A stretch of 64,000 nucleotides of DNA from Shewanella benthica KT99 (GCF_000172075.1 NZ_ABIC01000025.1:1-64000), one strand, 5' to 3'; positions 53,949-63,746 are shown, numbered from the stretch's first letter. Notes: generated from the sequence alone by a model not told the origin. Translations and numbers: made by a program.

Positions 53949-54929
53949 TTAAGGCACCGCGACTTGAGATAAAATATAATCGATCACTTGGTCGCTACTC
54001 ACGCCTTCGGCTTGTGCCTGATAACTCAGTAGTAACCTGTGTCTCAATACGTTGGGTGCCACGGCTTGAATATCTTCCGGTGAGACGAAGTCGCGTTCGA
54101 GTAACCAGGCTCGGGCTCGGGCGCAACGCTCCAATGCCAGTGTTGCTCGTGGGCTGACACCATACTCAAGCCAACTGGCCAGTTCATCGCTGTAGCGCTG
54201 AGGTTGTCTGGTCGCCATCACAATGTCGACTATGTATTTTTCTAACGGCTCGGCGAGATAGAGTTCCAGTGACTCTTCGCGGGCTGCGAAAATATCTTTC
54301 TGAATGATAGGCTCTACAGTGGGAGCGGCTTGCTTCAAGGCTTCTTTACGTGACATACGCATGATCTTGAGTTCTGTTTCCGCATTGGGATAATCGAGTT
54401 TGAGATGCATCAGGAAGCGATCTAGCTGTGCTTCGGGTAGCGGATAAGTCCCCTCGTTCTCTAGCGGGTTTTGCGTCGCCATGACCAGGAAAAGTTCAGG
54501 TAATTTGTAGCTATTCTTACCTACGGTAACCTGACCTTCCCCCATCGCTTCGAGCAGAGCCGACTGAACCTTGGCGGGGGCACGGTTGATCTCATCGGCT
54601 AAGATAAGGTTGTGAAAAATGGGCCCAGCTTCAAATTCAAAGGTCGCCGTCTGAGCTCGATAGATATCGGTGCCGGTTAAATCGGCAGGGAGTAAATCCG
54701 GGGTAAACTGAATTCGGTGGAAATCCCCTTCGACGCCATCGCATAGGGCCTTTACCGCTCGGGTTTTCGCCAGTCCGGGAGGTCCCTCAACGAGTAAATG
54801 TCCATCCGCTATTAAGGCTATTAATAAGCTTTCTGTTAGGACCGGTTGTCCCAAAATGACCTGGTTAAGGTGTTCGCGTAACGCGTGAAATCGACTCAAA
54901 GGCATGATGCTACTCAGTTTGTTTTTCAT
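53949..54929 (-). CDS. MoxR-family AAA+ ATPase
   Basis: A 326-residue AAA+ ATPase. Walker A is VEGPPGLAKTRAV (about residue 47). Walker B is LILADEINRAPAKVQSALLE (about 110), sensor 1 is LVMATQNPLENEGTYPLPEA (about 150), and sensor 2 lies in YGVSPRATLALERCARARAW (about 255). It heads the six-gene Bat operon and should remodel its VWA-protein partners. Residue 9 is also Met (54905) and could be the start. The first ATG lies directly behind a 22-base tandem duplication. Confidence 0.92.
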   Translation of the reverse strand: MKNKLSSIMPLSRFHALREHLNQVILGQPVLTESLLIALIADGHLLVEGPPGLAKTRAVKALCDGVEGDFHRIQFTPDLLPADLTGTDIYRAQTATFEFEAGPIFHNLILADEINRAPAKVQSALLEAMGEGQVTVGKNSYKLPELFLVMATQNPLENEGTYPLPEAQLDRFLMHLKLDYPNAETELKIMRMSRKEALKQAAPTVEPIIQKDIFAAREESLELYLAEPLEKYIVDIVMATRQPQRYSDELASWLEYGVSPRATLALERCARARAWLLERDFVSPEDIQAVAPNVLRHRLLLSYQAQAEGVSSDQVIDYILSQVAVP

Positions 54930-54930
54930 T

Positions 54931-54974
54931 AGTTTAGTTATAGACCAAGGACAGTTTAGTTATAGACCAAGGAC
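54931..54974. repeat. 22-base perfect tandem duplication before the MoxR start
   Basis: AGTTTAGTTATAGACCAAGG plus AC occurs twice in a row, 54931-54952 and 54953-54974. It lies immediately upstream of the MoxR ATG, within its leader. Read on the minus strand each copy contains a TATAAC that resembles a -10 element. Confidence 0.9.
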
Positions 54975-55345
54975 ATGGTAAAAAATTCACATAGGGTTTG
55001 GCTAGTGCCAATTTACCTTTTGTGTATAAAAGTCATCTTAATTGTACGACTTAGTTATATGCTGCACGCCGCTTTAACTCGATTTAGCTATTTGTAATAT
55101 GCATATATAGGACAAGATAAATCAAAATAAACTTCATTAAACATTGTTAATAAAGGTTTTATTGATATTTTTCAGCCTAAAAACCAAACAGGTGTTTAAA
55201 ACTTTCCTTTAAGAAGTTAGAATCGGATCACACTTTAATGGTCAGACCTGTTATATGCAGTACAGTCGGACAGATTAAAATGCGGCAAGGAAATAATAGC
55301 GTCAACAGCTAAATATCGGCTAGGCGTATAATAAGAGGGCGGCAA
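54975..55345. promoter_or_regulatory. Divergent promoter region of the Bat operon and fadIJ
   Basis: An AT-rich region of about 370 bases between two divergent operons. Apart from the FadR-like site at 55236-55252 no individual promoter element can be assigned with confidence. Confidence 0.6.
55236..55252 (+). promoter_or_regulatory. FadR-like box upstream of fadI
   Basis: TAATGGTCAGACCTGTT differs from the FadR consensus AACTGGTCNGACNNGTT at only two or three positions and keeps the GGTC-N-GAC core. It lies 94 bases before the fadI start. Repression here would be lifted by long-chain acyl-CoA. Confidence 0.7.
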
Positions 55346-56656
55346 ATGAGTCACAGACAACAGGTAACGAACGCCAAGGGCGATCGTATTGCAATAGTAA
55401 TGGGGTTAAGAACACCATTTGCTAAACAAGCTACGGCGTTTCACGGTGTTTCGGCACTGGACATGGGCAAGATGGTCGTCAACGAGATGTTGTCTCGTTC
55501 GGAGCTTGATCCTAAAGAGATAGAGCAGCTCGTATATGGACAAGTGATTCAGATGCCAGCGGCGCCTAATATTGCCCGAGAAATTGTACTGGGTACAGGG
55601 ATGAACGTGAGTACCGATGCCTATAGTGTTAGCAGGGCTTGTGCGACCAGTTTTCAGTCTACGGTCAATGTTGCCGAGTCAATTATGACGGGGAATATCG
55701 ATATTGGTATCGCCGGTGGCGCCGATTCATCTTCGGTTCTGCCGATCGGTGTATCGAAGAGATTGGCTCATGCGTTAGTCGATCTGAACAAGGCCCGCTC
55801 TTTCAGTCAGAAGCTGGCTATCTTCAGACGCTTAAGGATAAAAGATTTGTTCCCGGTTCCGCCTGCAGTCGCCGAATTTTCTACCGGCATCTCCATGGGC
55901 CAAACTGCAGAGCAGATGGCCAAGACTTATAACATTAGCCGCGCCGATCAAGATGCTTTAGCACACCGCTCCCATACGCTTGCCACTGAGACCTGGAATG
56001 CCGGTCACCTTAGGGATGAGGTCATGGCGGCTCATGTTCCGCCTTATAAGTGTTTTATCGACCGTGATAATAATATTCGTGAAAACTCTACCCTGGAATC
56101 TTATGCCAAGCTAAAGCCGGCATTCGATCGCAAGCATGGTACCGTTACCGCAGCCACCAGTACACCGTTAACCGATGGTGCTTCGGCGGTGTTAATGATG
56201 AGTGAGAGCCGCGCTAAAGCGCTTGGCTATGATCCCATCGGCTACATCAAGAGTTATGCTTTTAGCGCCATCGATGTGTGGGAAGACATGTTGATGGGCC
56301 CATCTTATGCGACGCCTCTGGCACTGCAACGTGCGGGTATGGAGCTCGAAGATCTGACGCTTATCGAGATGCATGAAGCCTTTGCCGCTCAAACCCTTGC
56401 CAATATGCAGATGTTTGCCTCGAAAAAGTTCGCCGCAGAGAAACTCGGCAGAAACCGCGCCATAGGCGAGATAGATATGAGCAAATTTAATGTGTTAGGT
56501 GGCTCACTCGCTTATGGTCATCCTTTTGCCGCAACGGGCACTCGATTAATCACCCAAGTCTGTCGTGAACTAAAACGTCGAGGCGGTGGTACTGGACTCA
56601 CCACGGCCTGTGCGGCAGGTGGTTTAGGTGTAGCTATGATAGTAGAAGTGGAGTAA
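55346..56656 (+). CDS. fadI: Acetyl-CoA acyltransferase FadI (anaerobic-type beta-oxidation thiolase)
   Basis: A 436-residue thiolase that splits 3-ketoacyl-CoA into acetyl-CoA and a shortened acyl-CoA. The nucleophilic cysteine is in [15 protein letters not shown] (about residue 99). The catalytic His is in [17 protein letters not shown] and the second Cys in [34 protein letters not shown] is the thiolase signature 2. Length and the N-terminal leader [15 protein letters not shown] identify FadI rather than FadA. fadJ follows after five bases. A FadR-like site precedes the operon. Confidence 0.96.
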   Translation: MSHRQQVTNAKGDRIAIVMGLRTPFAKQATAFHGVSALDMGKMVVNEMLSRSELDPKEIEQLVYGQVIQMPAAPNIAREIVLGTGMNVSTDAYSVSRACATSFQSTVNVAESIMTGNIDIGIAGGADSSSVLPIGVSKRLAHALVDLNKARSFSQKLAIFRRLRIKDLFPVPPAVAEFSTGISMGQTAEQMAKTYNISRADQDALAHRSHTLATETWNAGHLRDEVMAAHVPPYKCFIDRDNNIRENSTLESYAKLKPAFDRKHGTVTAATSTPLTDGASAVLMMSESRAKALGYDPIGYIKSYAFSAIDVWEDMLMGPSYATPLALQRAGMELEDLTLIEMHEAFAAQTLANMQMFASKKFAAEKLGRNRAIGEIDMSKFNVLGGSLAYGHPFAATGTRLITQVCRELKRRGGGTGLTTACAAGGLGVAMIVEVE

Positions 56657-56661
56657 TTCTT

Positions 56662-58791
56662 ATGGAAAAGACATTTAATTTAGTTCGCCGTGAAGATGGC
56701 ATCGCCGTACTGACGATAGATGTACCCGGCGAAACCATGAATACCTTGCGCAGCGAGTTTGGCCCCGAGATCACTGAAATATTGGCGGAAATTAAAGCCG
56801 ATAACAGTATCAAGGGCTTAGTGTTAGCTTCTGCAAAGAAAGATTGTTTCGTTGCTGGTGCAGATATCTCCATGTTGGATGCTTGTACCTCGGTGGAAGA
56901 CGCTAAGGCGCTGTCACAGCAAGGACATAGAGTCTTTAACGAACTTGAAGCCATGTCGATCCCCGTGGTTGCGGCGATAGATGGTGTGTGTCTGGGCGGC
57001 GGTTTGGAACTGGCATTGGCTTGTCATCAAAGAGTGTGTAGCCAAAATAGTAAGACCACGATGGGCGTGCCTGAGGTTCAGCTAGGCCTGTTGCCAGGTG
57101 GCGGTGGAACCCAGAGGTTACCTAGACTCGTTGGTATCACTACGGCGTTAGATATGATGCTAACGGGTAAGCAGATCCGCCCTAAGCAAGCGTTGAAGAT
57201 GGGCTTGGTCGACGATGTCGTCCCCGAGTCGATACTGTTAGCTACCGCCGTGAAAATGGCGCTGAAAGGTAAACGTGTCGCTAAGAAAGTGAAAAAGTCT
57301 CTGCTTAACAAGTTGCTCGAAGGCACATCTTTTGGCCGAAATATCATCTTCGACCAAGCGGGTAAGCAAGTTCAGCAGAAGACTCAAGGTAATTACCCTG
57401 CGCCGGCAAAGATTATCGACTGCGTGCGTCAAGGCATGGCTAAGGGGAAGACCGCAGGGCTTGAAGTTGAAGCCAGCCATTTCGCCGAGTTGGTGATGTC
57501 GACAGAGTCGGCCGCATTAAGAAGCATCTTCTTTGCCACGACCGAGATGAAGAGAGAGACCGGCGCCGGAGATGTTGTGCCTCGTAAGGTCAACAAGGTT
57601 ATGGTACTCGGTGGCGGCCTCATGGGCGGCGGTATTGCCTCGGTGACGACCAGCAAAGCTAAGATCCCGGCAAGAGTGAAAGATATCAGTGAGCAGGGGC
57701 TTAGCAACGCACTCTCTTATGCTTATAAGCTGCTCGATAAAGGCGTAAAGCGTCGCCATATGACGCCATCGGCCAGAGACAATATCATGTCGCTGATGAC
57801 CACAACCACAGAGTATAAAGGCATCAAAGATGCCGATATCGTGGTTGAGGCGGTGTTTGAAGACTTGAACCTTAAGCATCAGATGGTAAAAGACGTCGAA
57901 CGTGAGTGTGGTGAGAACACCATTTTCGCTTCAAATACCTCCTCACTGCCAATCTCACAGATTGCCGAGGCGGCGACTCGTCCCGAAAATGTCATCGGTC
58001 TGCATTACTTTTCTCCCGTTGAGAAAATGCCCTTGGTTGAAGTTATCGCGCATAAGAAAACCTCGCCCGAGACCATAGCAACCGTGGTTGCTTTTGCCCG
58101 CAAGCAAGGGAAAACGCCCATCGTCGTTCAAGACGGCGCCGGTTTCTATGTCAATCGTATTCTAGCCCTGTATATGAATGAAGCGGCGCAATTGCTACTC
58201 GAGGGCCAGAGTGTAGATCATCTGGACAAGGCGCTGGTCAAGTTTGGTTTCCCTGTTGGCCCTATGACGCTACTCGATGAAGTCGGTATTGATGTAGGCG
58301 CGAAGATTTCTCCTATATTGGCAGCTGAGTTAGGTGAGCGATTTAAGGCGCCTGCAGCGTTCGATAAGTTGCTTGGCGATGACAGAAAGGGGCGTAAGAA
58401 CGGCAAGGGCTTCTACTTGTATGGCAAGAAGAGCAACAAGAAGGCCAAGCGGGTCGATGAGAGTGTGTATAAACTGCTGGGGTTGACTCCAGGCACTAGC
58501 ACTCCGGGCGAGCTTGCCGACGTTGCGGAGCGCTGCGTGGTGCAGATGCTCAACGAGGCGGTGCGTTGTTTGGAAGAGGGGATTATCGCCTCACCTCGTG
58601 ATGGTGATATAGGTGCTATCTTCGGTATTGGTTTTCCGCCATTCCTGGGTGGACCATTCCACTATATTGATACGCTGGGAGCAGGAGTCTTAGTTGCTAA
58701 GCTAGAGAAATACCAAGCTAAGCATGGGGACCGATTTACGCCGTGCGATCGCCTGCAGGAGATGGCCGCAACTGGCAGACGCTTCTTCTGA
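56662..58791 (+). CDS. fadJ: Multifunctional fatty acid oxidation protein FadJ
   Basis: A 709-residue alpha subunit. The N-terminal enoyl-CoA hydratase/isomerase domain (1-190) contains [26 protein letters not shown] and [20 protein letters not shown] with its catalytic glutamates. The 3-hydroxyacyl-CoA dehydrogenase domain (about 305-500) begins at the NAD loop [15 protein letters not shown] and includes SNTSSLPI and [17 protein letters not shown]. The C-terminal HCDH domain ends the protein. FadJ forms the complex with FadI five bases upstream. All motifs are intact. Confidence 0.96.
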   Translation: MEKTFNLVRREDGIAVLTIDVPGETMNTLRSEFGPEITEILAEIKADNSIKGLVLASAKKDCFVAGADISMLDACTSVEDAKALSQQGHRVFNELEAMSIPVVAAIDGVCLGGGLELALACHQRVCSQNSKTTMGVPEVQLGLLPGGGGTQRLPRLVGITTALDMMLTGKQIRPKQALKMGLVDDVVPESILLATAVKMALKGKRVAKKVKKSLLNKLLEGTSFGRNIIFDQAGKQVQQKTQGNYPAPAKIIDCVRQGMAKGKTAGLEVEASHFAELVMSTESAALRSIFFATTEMKRETGAGDVVPRKVNKVMVLGGGLMGGGIASVTTSKAKIPARVKDISEQGLSNALSYAYKLLDKGVKRRHMTPSARDNIMSLMTTTTEYKGIKDADIVVEAVFEDLNLKHQMVKDVERECGENTIFASNTSSLPISQIAEAATRPENVIGLHYFSPVEKMPLVEVIAHKKTSPETIATVVAFARKQGKTPIVVQDGAGFYVNRILALYMNEAAQLLLEGQSVDHLDKALVKFGFPVGPMTLLDEVGIDVGAKISPILAAELGERFKAPAAFDKLLGDDRKGRKNGKGFYLYGKKSNKKAKRVDESVYKLLGLTPGTSTPGELADVAERCVVQMLNEAVRCLEEGIIASPRDGDIGAIFGIGFPPFLGGPFHYIDTLGAGVLVAKLEKYQAKHGDRFTPCDRLQEMAATGRRFF

Positions 58792-59191
58792 GTCGCTCGG
58801 AACCGTGGGCTACCCATTATTTAATACTCATAAACGGTTTGCCTACAAGCGTGCTGCGGGCTAGACCGCTTGTTACGTCATGTTTTGACGTAAATGCCGT
58901 AGCTAAATCAGAAAGGAGCCTGCAGGTTCCTTTCTTGATGTTGTGTCCTGCTGTGAGCCTAACTATTTGGCTGGGTTCGATAATTCCAGCTTTATTTTCA
59001 ACATCAGCTCAATCATCATTCTTCCTTTGAAAATCTGAGAACATATGCTGATAATGGGATCTACGCCTGTCAGGGACAAATGTGGAGGAATATGACACCA
59101 CAAGTCACAAAATTCACCGTGATTAGTATGATCTCTAATAGAGGTGTCTTACATTATCTCTAAGGCTCTGGGCATTCTAAGGAGATAACTA
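58792..59191. other. Intergenic region between fadJ and the LuxR-type gene
   Basis: About 400 bases. Apart from the hairpin at 58911-58936, presumably the fadIJ terminator, no gene is supported. The part before 59192 should hold the LuxR gene promoter. Confidence 0.6.
58911..58936 (+). terminator. Probable terminator of fadIJ
   Basis: GAAAGGAGCC pairs with GGTTCCTTTC (one G-U) around a TGCA turn. A short T-containing tail follows. It is 120 bases after the fadJ stop. Confidence 0.7.
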
Positions 59192-59929
59192 TTGAATAAA
59201 CCTGATGATCATTGTCGGGCAGATATTGCCGACAGGCTAACACTTTTCTATAAAAAGTATCATATAGCGGATATCGTCTATTGTATCGACTTGGCTGATC
59301 ATAAAGCCTGGTTTTCTCACTACAGCTCTAAAACCATTGTCCATCAAAAAATAGCAGGCAGAAAACATATCTATGCAAGCTCTGCTAATGCTCTGACTTA
59401 TTGGCGTTGTTGGGGGCGTCGTTGGATAGTCAAAGACAGAAATTTTGAAAAAGTATTAGAGAATAGCCTTCATATCTGGGAATATGACTGTGATATGAAA
59501 GATAAATCATCGCCACTTATCGATATGATTAAATTTGGTTATCGTCACAGAATCACTTTTTCAATTCCCTGCCCATTCTCTCCTGAATTGGTTGCTAGAT
59601 TTTCGCTATTAATCGATAGCGACATGGTAAAAAATGAGTTGTTGAATAATAGATATACGCTGGTGGCGGAGCTTGAATACCTGCATATGAAAATTGCGAG
59701 AGTGCATGGAAAAGAGATCAATCCACTGGTTGATTTTAATATCGTGAAACCCCTATCTAGAAATATATTATCTTTACTCTCGGATGGTTACAGCAGAGCT
59801 GAGATTGCCGAGTCGTGTCATCTTACTGAGCGTGGCATTGATTATCATATTGATGTTTTAAAAAAAACCCTCGCGGCCAGAAATATTGCTAACCTGATTA
59901 AACTGGCGAATACTCACTATCTCATCTAA
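59192..59929 (+). CDS. LuxR-family transcriptional regulator
   Basis: A 245-residue regulator. The C-terminal LuxR/GerE helix-turn-helix is clear (ILSLLSDGYSRAEIAESCHL, then TERGIDYHIDVLKKTL). The N-terminal 170 residues have the layout of an autoinducer-binding domain, with HRITFSIPCPFSPELVARFS near residue 120. Key ligand residues cannot be verified by eye. The start is TTG at 59192, supported by AAGGAG at 59179-59184. No luxI-type synthase is nearby, so it would be a solo. It precedes the cobalt operon but is separated from it by the riboswitch leader, so a link is not shown. Confidence 0.85.
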   Translation: MNKPDDHCRADIADRLTLFYKKYHIADIVYCIDLADHKAWFSHYSSKTIVHQKIAGRKHIYASSANALTYWRCWGRRWIVKDRNFEKVLENSLHIWEYDCDMKDKSSPLIDMIKFGYRHRITFSIPCPFSPELVARFSLLIDSDMVKNELLNNRYTLVAELEYLHMKIARVHGKEINPLVDFNIVKPLSRNILSLLSDGYSRAEIAESCHLTERGIDYHIDVLKKTLAARNIANLIKLANTHYLI

Positions 59930-60062
59930 TTAATCTTAGTCGCCTCATCGATATCGGTAGTAGTGATAAGTCTCTCATTTTGTACTTGTCGCGGAATTTA
60001 CTGTGAAAACTCATAGTGATGATCAAGTGGAACTGCCATAACATGACCTCATTGAGGAGCCG

Positions 60063-60221
60063 CTAGGCTTAATGGGGAATCGGATGAAAATTTCGGACTG
60101 TACCCGCAACTGTAACTGAGAAGTGAACTGCATAACCACTGGCTATTGCTGGGAAGGTGTGGCAAGCGATGATCCAGAAGTCAGGAAACCCGCCTTAATG
60201 CAACACTGGAATCTGGGCGGG
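60063..60221 (+). promoter_or_regulatory. Adenosylcobalamin riboswitch
   Basis: The leader shows the conserved cobalamin aptamer blocks in order: AATGGGGAATCGGATGAAAA, GGACTGTACCCGCAACTGTA, ACCACTGG, GGGAAGGTG, GATGATCC and the B12 box AGTCAGGAAACCCGCC (60179-60194). GGCGGG at 60216-60221 can pair with CCCGCC of the B12 box, a plausible switching helix 85 bases ahead of the first gene. High adenosylcobalamin should reduce expression of the cobalt-uptake operon. Confidence 0.95.
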
Positions 60222-60307
60222 AGCACTCAGCTAGCAGTAATATTCAATCGATGAATGTTCATGTTCGATTTCAGGTTATTTTTGGGTAAACTAGATGGTT
60301 ATCTCTG

Positions 60308-61078
60308 ATGAAATCAACATTGTCTCTGAGCTTCATTGTTATCGGCCTTTGGCTATATTCGTGTCAAGTGACTGCACATTTCCTCGCATTTTTTCCTGAA
60401 AAACAAGTGATCGATACTGGAGACTCTCGTCAGCTCCACTTTCCCATTATCTTCACCCATCCGTCGACCTTAGGACCCACTATGTCCATAGTGCGCCCTG
60501 TATCCGCAGGTTACATCATAAATGAAACCCGTGTTGATCTCACTGACGAGCTCGAAGCCGTTGTTCGAGGCAGCGAAACAAGCTGGCGATTGAATGTGAA
60601 CCTGCGCCGACCGGGAACGTATACCTTCTATGCCAACCAAGCACCATACTTAGATCCTATTGAAGAGGTGGTGATAACTCAATATGCCAAAGTCGTGGTT
60701 GATGTCTTTGCAGCACTTGGGCAGTGGCAATCCCCCCTTGGCACCCCCGTGGAGATTATTCCTCTGACACGTCCATTTGCACTGTGGACCAACAGTCTTT
60801 TTACGGGACGGGTACTGGCCGACGGCCAGCCGGCAGCGAATGTCTCTGTTGAGATCGAATATTACAATGATTCGGGTGTGACACTGCCTTCCGATGCCTG
60901 GAACTTTCTAGAAGTTCGAACAAATGCCATGGGAGAATTTTCTGTAGTCTTGCCCCGTGAAGGCTGGTGGGGCATCGCGGCTCTGGTACCGGATAAGACG
61001 TTATTTACTTTCGAAGGTAAGCAATATCACCATGAACGGGCCGGTGTTATTTGGTTGCAAACCCTGGATATGAAGTGA
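60308..61078 (+). CDS. DUF4198 periplasmic protein of the cobalt uptake operon
   Basis: A 256-residue exported protein. The signal peptide (FIVIGLWLYSCQVTA) is followed at once by HFLAFFPEKQVI. Cleavage after TA would leave a histidine as mature residue 1, the N-terminal His feature seen in metal-handling NikK/NikM-like proteins. The rest is a DUF4198 beta-sandwich, with the C-terminal carboxypeptidase-regulatory-like repeat VLADGQPAANVSVEIEYYND and HHERAGVIWLQT. It is the first gene behind the B12 riboswitch and nine bases from cbiM. It probably presents cobalt to the transporter. Confidence 0.85.
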   Translation: MKSTLSLSFIVIGLWLYSCQVTAHFLAFFPEKQVIDTGDSRQLHFPIIFTHPSTLGPTMSIVRPVSAGYIINETRVDLTDELEAVVRGSETSWRLNVNLRRPGTYTFYANQAPYLDPIEEVVITQYAKVVVDVFAALGQWQSPLGTPVEIIPLTRPFALWTNSLFTGRVLADGQPAANVSVEIEYYNDSGVTLPSDAWNFLEVRTNAMGEFSVVLPREGWWGIAALVPDKTLFTFEGKQYHHERAGVIWLQTLDMK

Positions 61079-61087
61079 GGTTAGAAA

Positions 61088-61693
61088 ATGCATATAGCTG
61101 ATGGAGTATTAGCCACACCTGTGTTAATGGCTGGAATAGCCATGACTTTAGTGGGAACAGCAGTGGGTTTGAGAAAACTGGATGATGACAAAATTCCCTT
61201 TGCGGCAGTGTTGTCGGCATGCTTTTTTGTGGCATCTCTGATCCACATTCCACTTGGCCCCTCGAGTGTGCACCTTATTTTTAATGGATTAATTGGGCTG
61301 TTATTAGGCTGGTTAGCATTTCCGGTCATGTTGATCGCGCTGATATTGCAGGCGCTATTCTTCGGTTTTGGGGGGATTGTGGTACTCGGAGTGAACTGTC
61401 TGAACATTGCGTTGCCAGCGGTAATAGTGGGTGCCATGTTAAGGCCACTAAGGCACTTTATGCCCGCGCAGTTGCTCGGTTTTTTGGCCGGAAGTAGTGC
61501 CGTTTTACTCACTGGGCTGATGGTGTCGCTATCTCTGTATCTTTCGGGCGATGCTTTTCTTACGACGGCAAAAGTCGTTTTCTGGGGCAACCTGCCTTTG
61601 TCTGTACTGGAAGGCGTTATTTCCAGTTTTATCATAGTACTGCTCAATAAGGTCAAACCAGAAATGTTTAAGGGAATCCAATCCAATGTCTAA
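61088..61693 (+). CDS. cbiM: Cobalt ECF transporter substrate-binding subunit CbiM
   Basis: A 201-residue inner-membrane S component with six or seven helices. It begins with the diagnostic MHIADGVLATPVL, where the N-terminal Met-His coordinates the metal. Further conserved stretches are HIPLGPSSVHLIFNGLIGLL (the second metal-site histidine) and ALFFGFGGIVVLGVN. With CbiQ and CbiO it forms an energy-coupling factor importer. The stop overlaps the next gene by eight bases. No cbiN is present; a NikL-like protein takes its place. Confidence 0.94.
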   Translation: MHIADGVLATPVLMAGIAMTLVGTAVGLRKLDDDKIPFAAVLSACFFVASLIHIPLGPSSVHLIFNGLIGLLLGWLAFPVMLIALILQALFFGFGGIVVLGVNCLNIALPAVIVGAMLRPLRHFMPAQLLGFLAGSSAVLLTGLMVSLSLYLSGDAFLTTAKVVFWGNLPLSVLEGVISSFIIVLLNKVKPEMFKGIQSNV

Positions 61694-62246
61694 ATTTGTT
61701 TGCCTAGCTATGCTCATATTCTTGTGCCTGATGAATACGGCGCAGGCGCATCGTATTAAGGTATTTGCCTGGGTCGATGGCACAAATATAGTCGGTGAAG
61801 TCTACTTCGCCGGGGGAGGTAAGGCCAAGGGGGCTAAAATCGATTTGTTGGTGGATAAACGGGTGGTGGCAAACACCAATACCGATGACGTGGGTGAATT
61901 CAGTTTTAAGCAAATGGAGGCCGGGGATTATCAGGTCAAGGCGAACGCCGGCCAGGGGCACGTCGCGACGTTTGCTATTGCCAGTAGCGAATTCCCTACG
62001 AAAAGCATCTCGAGATCTGACTCGATTGAGTTGAAGTTACCAGAGTTGGAAGTCGTGCAATCTAATCACAATGTTGACCGTTGTCAGATATTGTATGAGG
62101 CCGCGATGAGCAAAGCGATTCAGCCGCTGCGAAATCAACTGGATCAATATGAAGCCAATATACGCTGGCACGATGTGTTAGGAGGGCTAGGTTATATCTG
62201 TGGTCTGTTCGGGCTCTGGTCATTGATGAGAACACGACGGGAATGA
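61686..62246 (+). CDS. NikL/CbiL-like accessory membrane protein
   Basis: A 186-residue protein with a signal peptide (FVCLAMLIFLCLMNTAQA) followed directly by HRIKVFAWVDG. Again the first mature residue is His. The middle is a carboxypeptidase-regulatory-like beta domain (YFAGGGKAKGAKIDLLV, GEFSFKQMEAGDYQVKANAG). A helix and a C-terminal membrane segment (DVLGGLGYICGLFGLWSLM) end the protein. The order signal-His-beta-TM is that of NikL-type additional components of nickel/cobalt ECF importers. It overlaps cbiM by eight and cbiQ by four bases. Confidence 0.8.
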   Translation: MSKFVCLAMLIFLCLMNTAQAHRIKVFAWVDGTNIVGEVYFAGGGKAKGAKIDLLVDKRVVANTNTDDVGEFSFKQMEAGDYQVKANAGQGHVATFAIASSEFPTKSISRSDSIELKLPELEVVQSNHNVDRCQILYEAAMSKAIQPLRNQLDQYEANIRWHDVLGGLGYICGLFGLWSLMRTRRE

Positions 62247-63025
62247 TTGAAACATTATTAAACCCCAAGGTCATGGCCGAAAACTCGATACTGGTTTCTG
62301 CCAAATTGAGGGTGCTGCTCATGACTTGTGTGGCATTTGCGGTTGTGCTGACCCAGGTTTGGCTAGCATTGGGGCTATTTTTTATCTTGGTTTCCTATCT
62401 GTGGTGTCGCAGTGGTTTATCCATCAGCCAAACGGGTAAACGTTTGTTGGCGATGGATTGCCTGGTCCTGTTCACTGTCCTGCTAATCCCCTTTAGTGTA
62501 CCGGGGGAACCTGTGTTTAGCATCATAGGGTTTGGGGCATCCGAGCCTGGTATCAAGATGGCGATGATGATTTTGCTGAAAGCTAATATTGTGATGTTAG
62601 CCGTAATGGCGCTCAGTGCTGGAATCGATGCGATAACCTTGGGAAAGGTACTGGTGGAGTTAGGAGTACCTAGACGTTTTGCCCTTTTGATGCAATTTAC
62701 GGTTCGATATATTGAGGTTTTGTATCTGGAATTTTATCGATTAAGACAGGCAATGAAGATCCGCGGCTTTAAGCCCGGCAATAACATGCATACTTGGCGT
62801 TCCTATGGTTATCTGTTTGGCGTACTTTTGGTACGCGCTTTCGATCGTGCCGATAGAATTTCTCAGGCAATGAGGTGTAGAGGTTTTCGTGGTCATTTTC
62901 TATCTCATGAACCTAGCCGGGTGCCCAGATGCGATTTCGTTATTTTTTTCAGTTATCTGCTTGTGATCTGTTTTATTTTTTGTTCATCATTTTGGTCATT
63001 TAATCCGTCAAATTACATTATTTGA
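62243..63025 (+). CDS. cbiQ: Cobalt ECF transporter transmembrane subunit CbiQ
   Basis: A 260-residue ECF T component. Hydrophobic helices lie near residues 25-60, 70-85 and 105-125, and at the C-terminus (FVIFFSYLLVICFIFCSSFW). The two coupling motifs that dock on the ATPase are KIRGFKPG (about 173) and MRCRGFRG (about 210). The start overlaps the previous stop (ATGA). It links CbiM to CbiO. Confidence 0.92.
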   Translation: MIETLLNPKVMAENSILVSAKLRVLLMTCVAFAVVLTQVWLALGLFFILVSYLWCRSGLSISQTGKRLLAMDCLVLFTVLLIPFSVPGEPVFSIIGFGASEPGIKMAMMILLKANIVMLAVMALSAGIDAITLGKVLVELGVPRRFALLMQFTVRYIEVLYLEFYRLRQAMKIRGFKPGNNMHTWRSYGYLFGVLLVRAFDRADRISQAMRCRGFRGHFLSHEPSRVPRCDFVIFFSYLLVICFIFCSSFWSFNPSNYII

Positions 63026-63037
63026 GAGAAGTTATTT

Positions 63038-63703
63038 ATGTCATCATCACCCCCAATAATAGAGCTTAAGGACGTCAGTTATCAACATGCGGATGGCAGT
63101 GTGACTGCCGACAAGCTCAATTTTTCACTGTTTAGTGGTCAGAAAGTCGCTATCTCAGGTAAAAATGGCAGTGGTAAGAGTACCTTGCTCGCTATTATTA
63201 TGGGGCTAAGAAAGATAATCTCTGGTGAAGTGTTGTTGTTTGGTCATTCGTGTCGTACGGAAGCTGATTTCAGCCGCTTCCGAACACGTATAGGCTTGGT
63301 TTTTCAAGATCCAGACGATCAGCTATTTTGTCCAACCGTGATTGAAGATGTCTGTTTTGGGCCGCTTAACCAAGGGTTAACTCGAACTGAGGCAATAGTT
63401 ACATCGAGAGAAATACTTAAGCAGCTTAATGCTAGCCACCTTGAGAATAAAATTACTTATCAATTATCGGGTGGTCAAAAAAGAATAGTGGCACTGGCGA
63501 GTGTCCTGGCGATGAAACCTGAAGTCTTGATATTAGACGAGCCAAGCAACGATTTAGATCTCGACAATGCGGATCGGTTAATTAGTATTTTAAAAGAGTT
63601 GTCACTACCGATGATTTTGGTTAGCCATGATGCTGATATCAGAGCTCACTTGGTGGAAAAGGAATATTTATTAGAAGATGGAGTGATTCGTAACAAGTCA
63701 TAA
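63038..63703 (+). CDS. cbiO: Cobalt ECF transporter ATPase CbiO
   Basis: A 221-residue ABC ATPase. Walker A is AISGKNGSGKSTLLAII (about residue 37). The Q-loop VFQDPDDQLFCPTVIEDVCFG is of ECF type; the signature is LSGGQKRIVALASVLA, Walker B VLILDEPSNDLD, and the H-loop LVSHDADI. It is somewhat shorter than typical CbiO at the C-terminus (about 220 rather than 270 residues), lacking the extra dimerisation tail. It is the last gene of the riboswitch-controlled operon. Confidence 0.93.
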   Translation: MSSSPPIIELKDVSYQHADGSVTADKLNFSLFSGQKVAISGKNGSGKSTLLAIIMGLRKIISGEVLLFGHSCRTEADFSRFRTRIGLVFQDPDDQLFCPTVIEDVCFGPLNQGLTRTEAIVTSREILKQLNASHLENKITYQLSGGQKRIVALASVLAMKPEVLILDEPSNDLDLDNADRLISILKELSLPMILVSHDADIRAHLVEKEYLLEDGVIRNKS

Positions 63704-63746
63704 TCGTTTTGAAATTAGACGATGCACGTAGAACCGAACGATGGTT

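Noticed and set aside
59192..60062. LuxR-type gene as part of the cobalt operon
   Set aside because: The riboswitch leader with its own presumed promoter separates them, and nothing in the sequence ties the regulator to cobalt genes.
61081..61686. Minus-strand frame of about 200 codons opposite cbiM
   Set aside because: It lies exactly antisense to a clear cbiM gene and has the hydroxyl-rich composition typical of shadows of membrane proteins.
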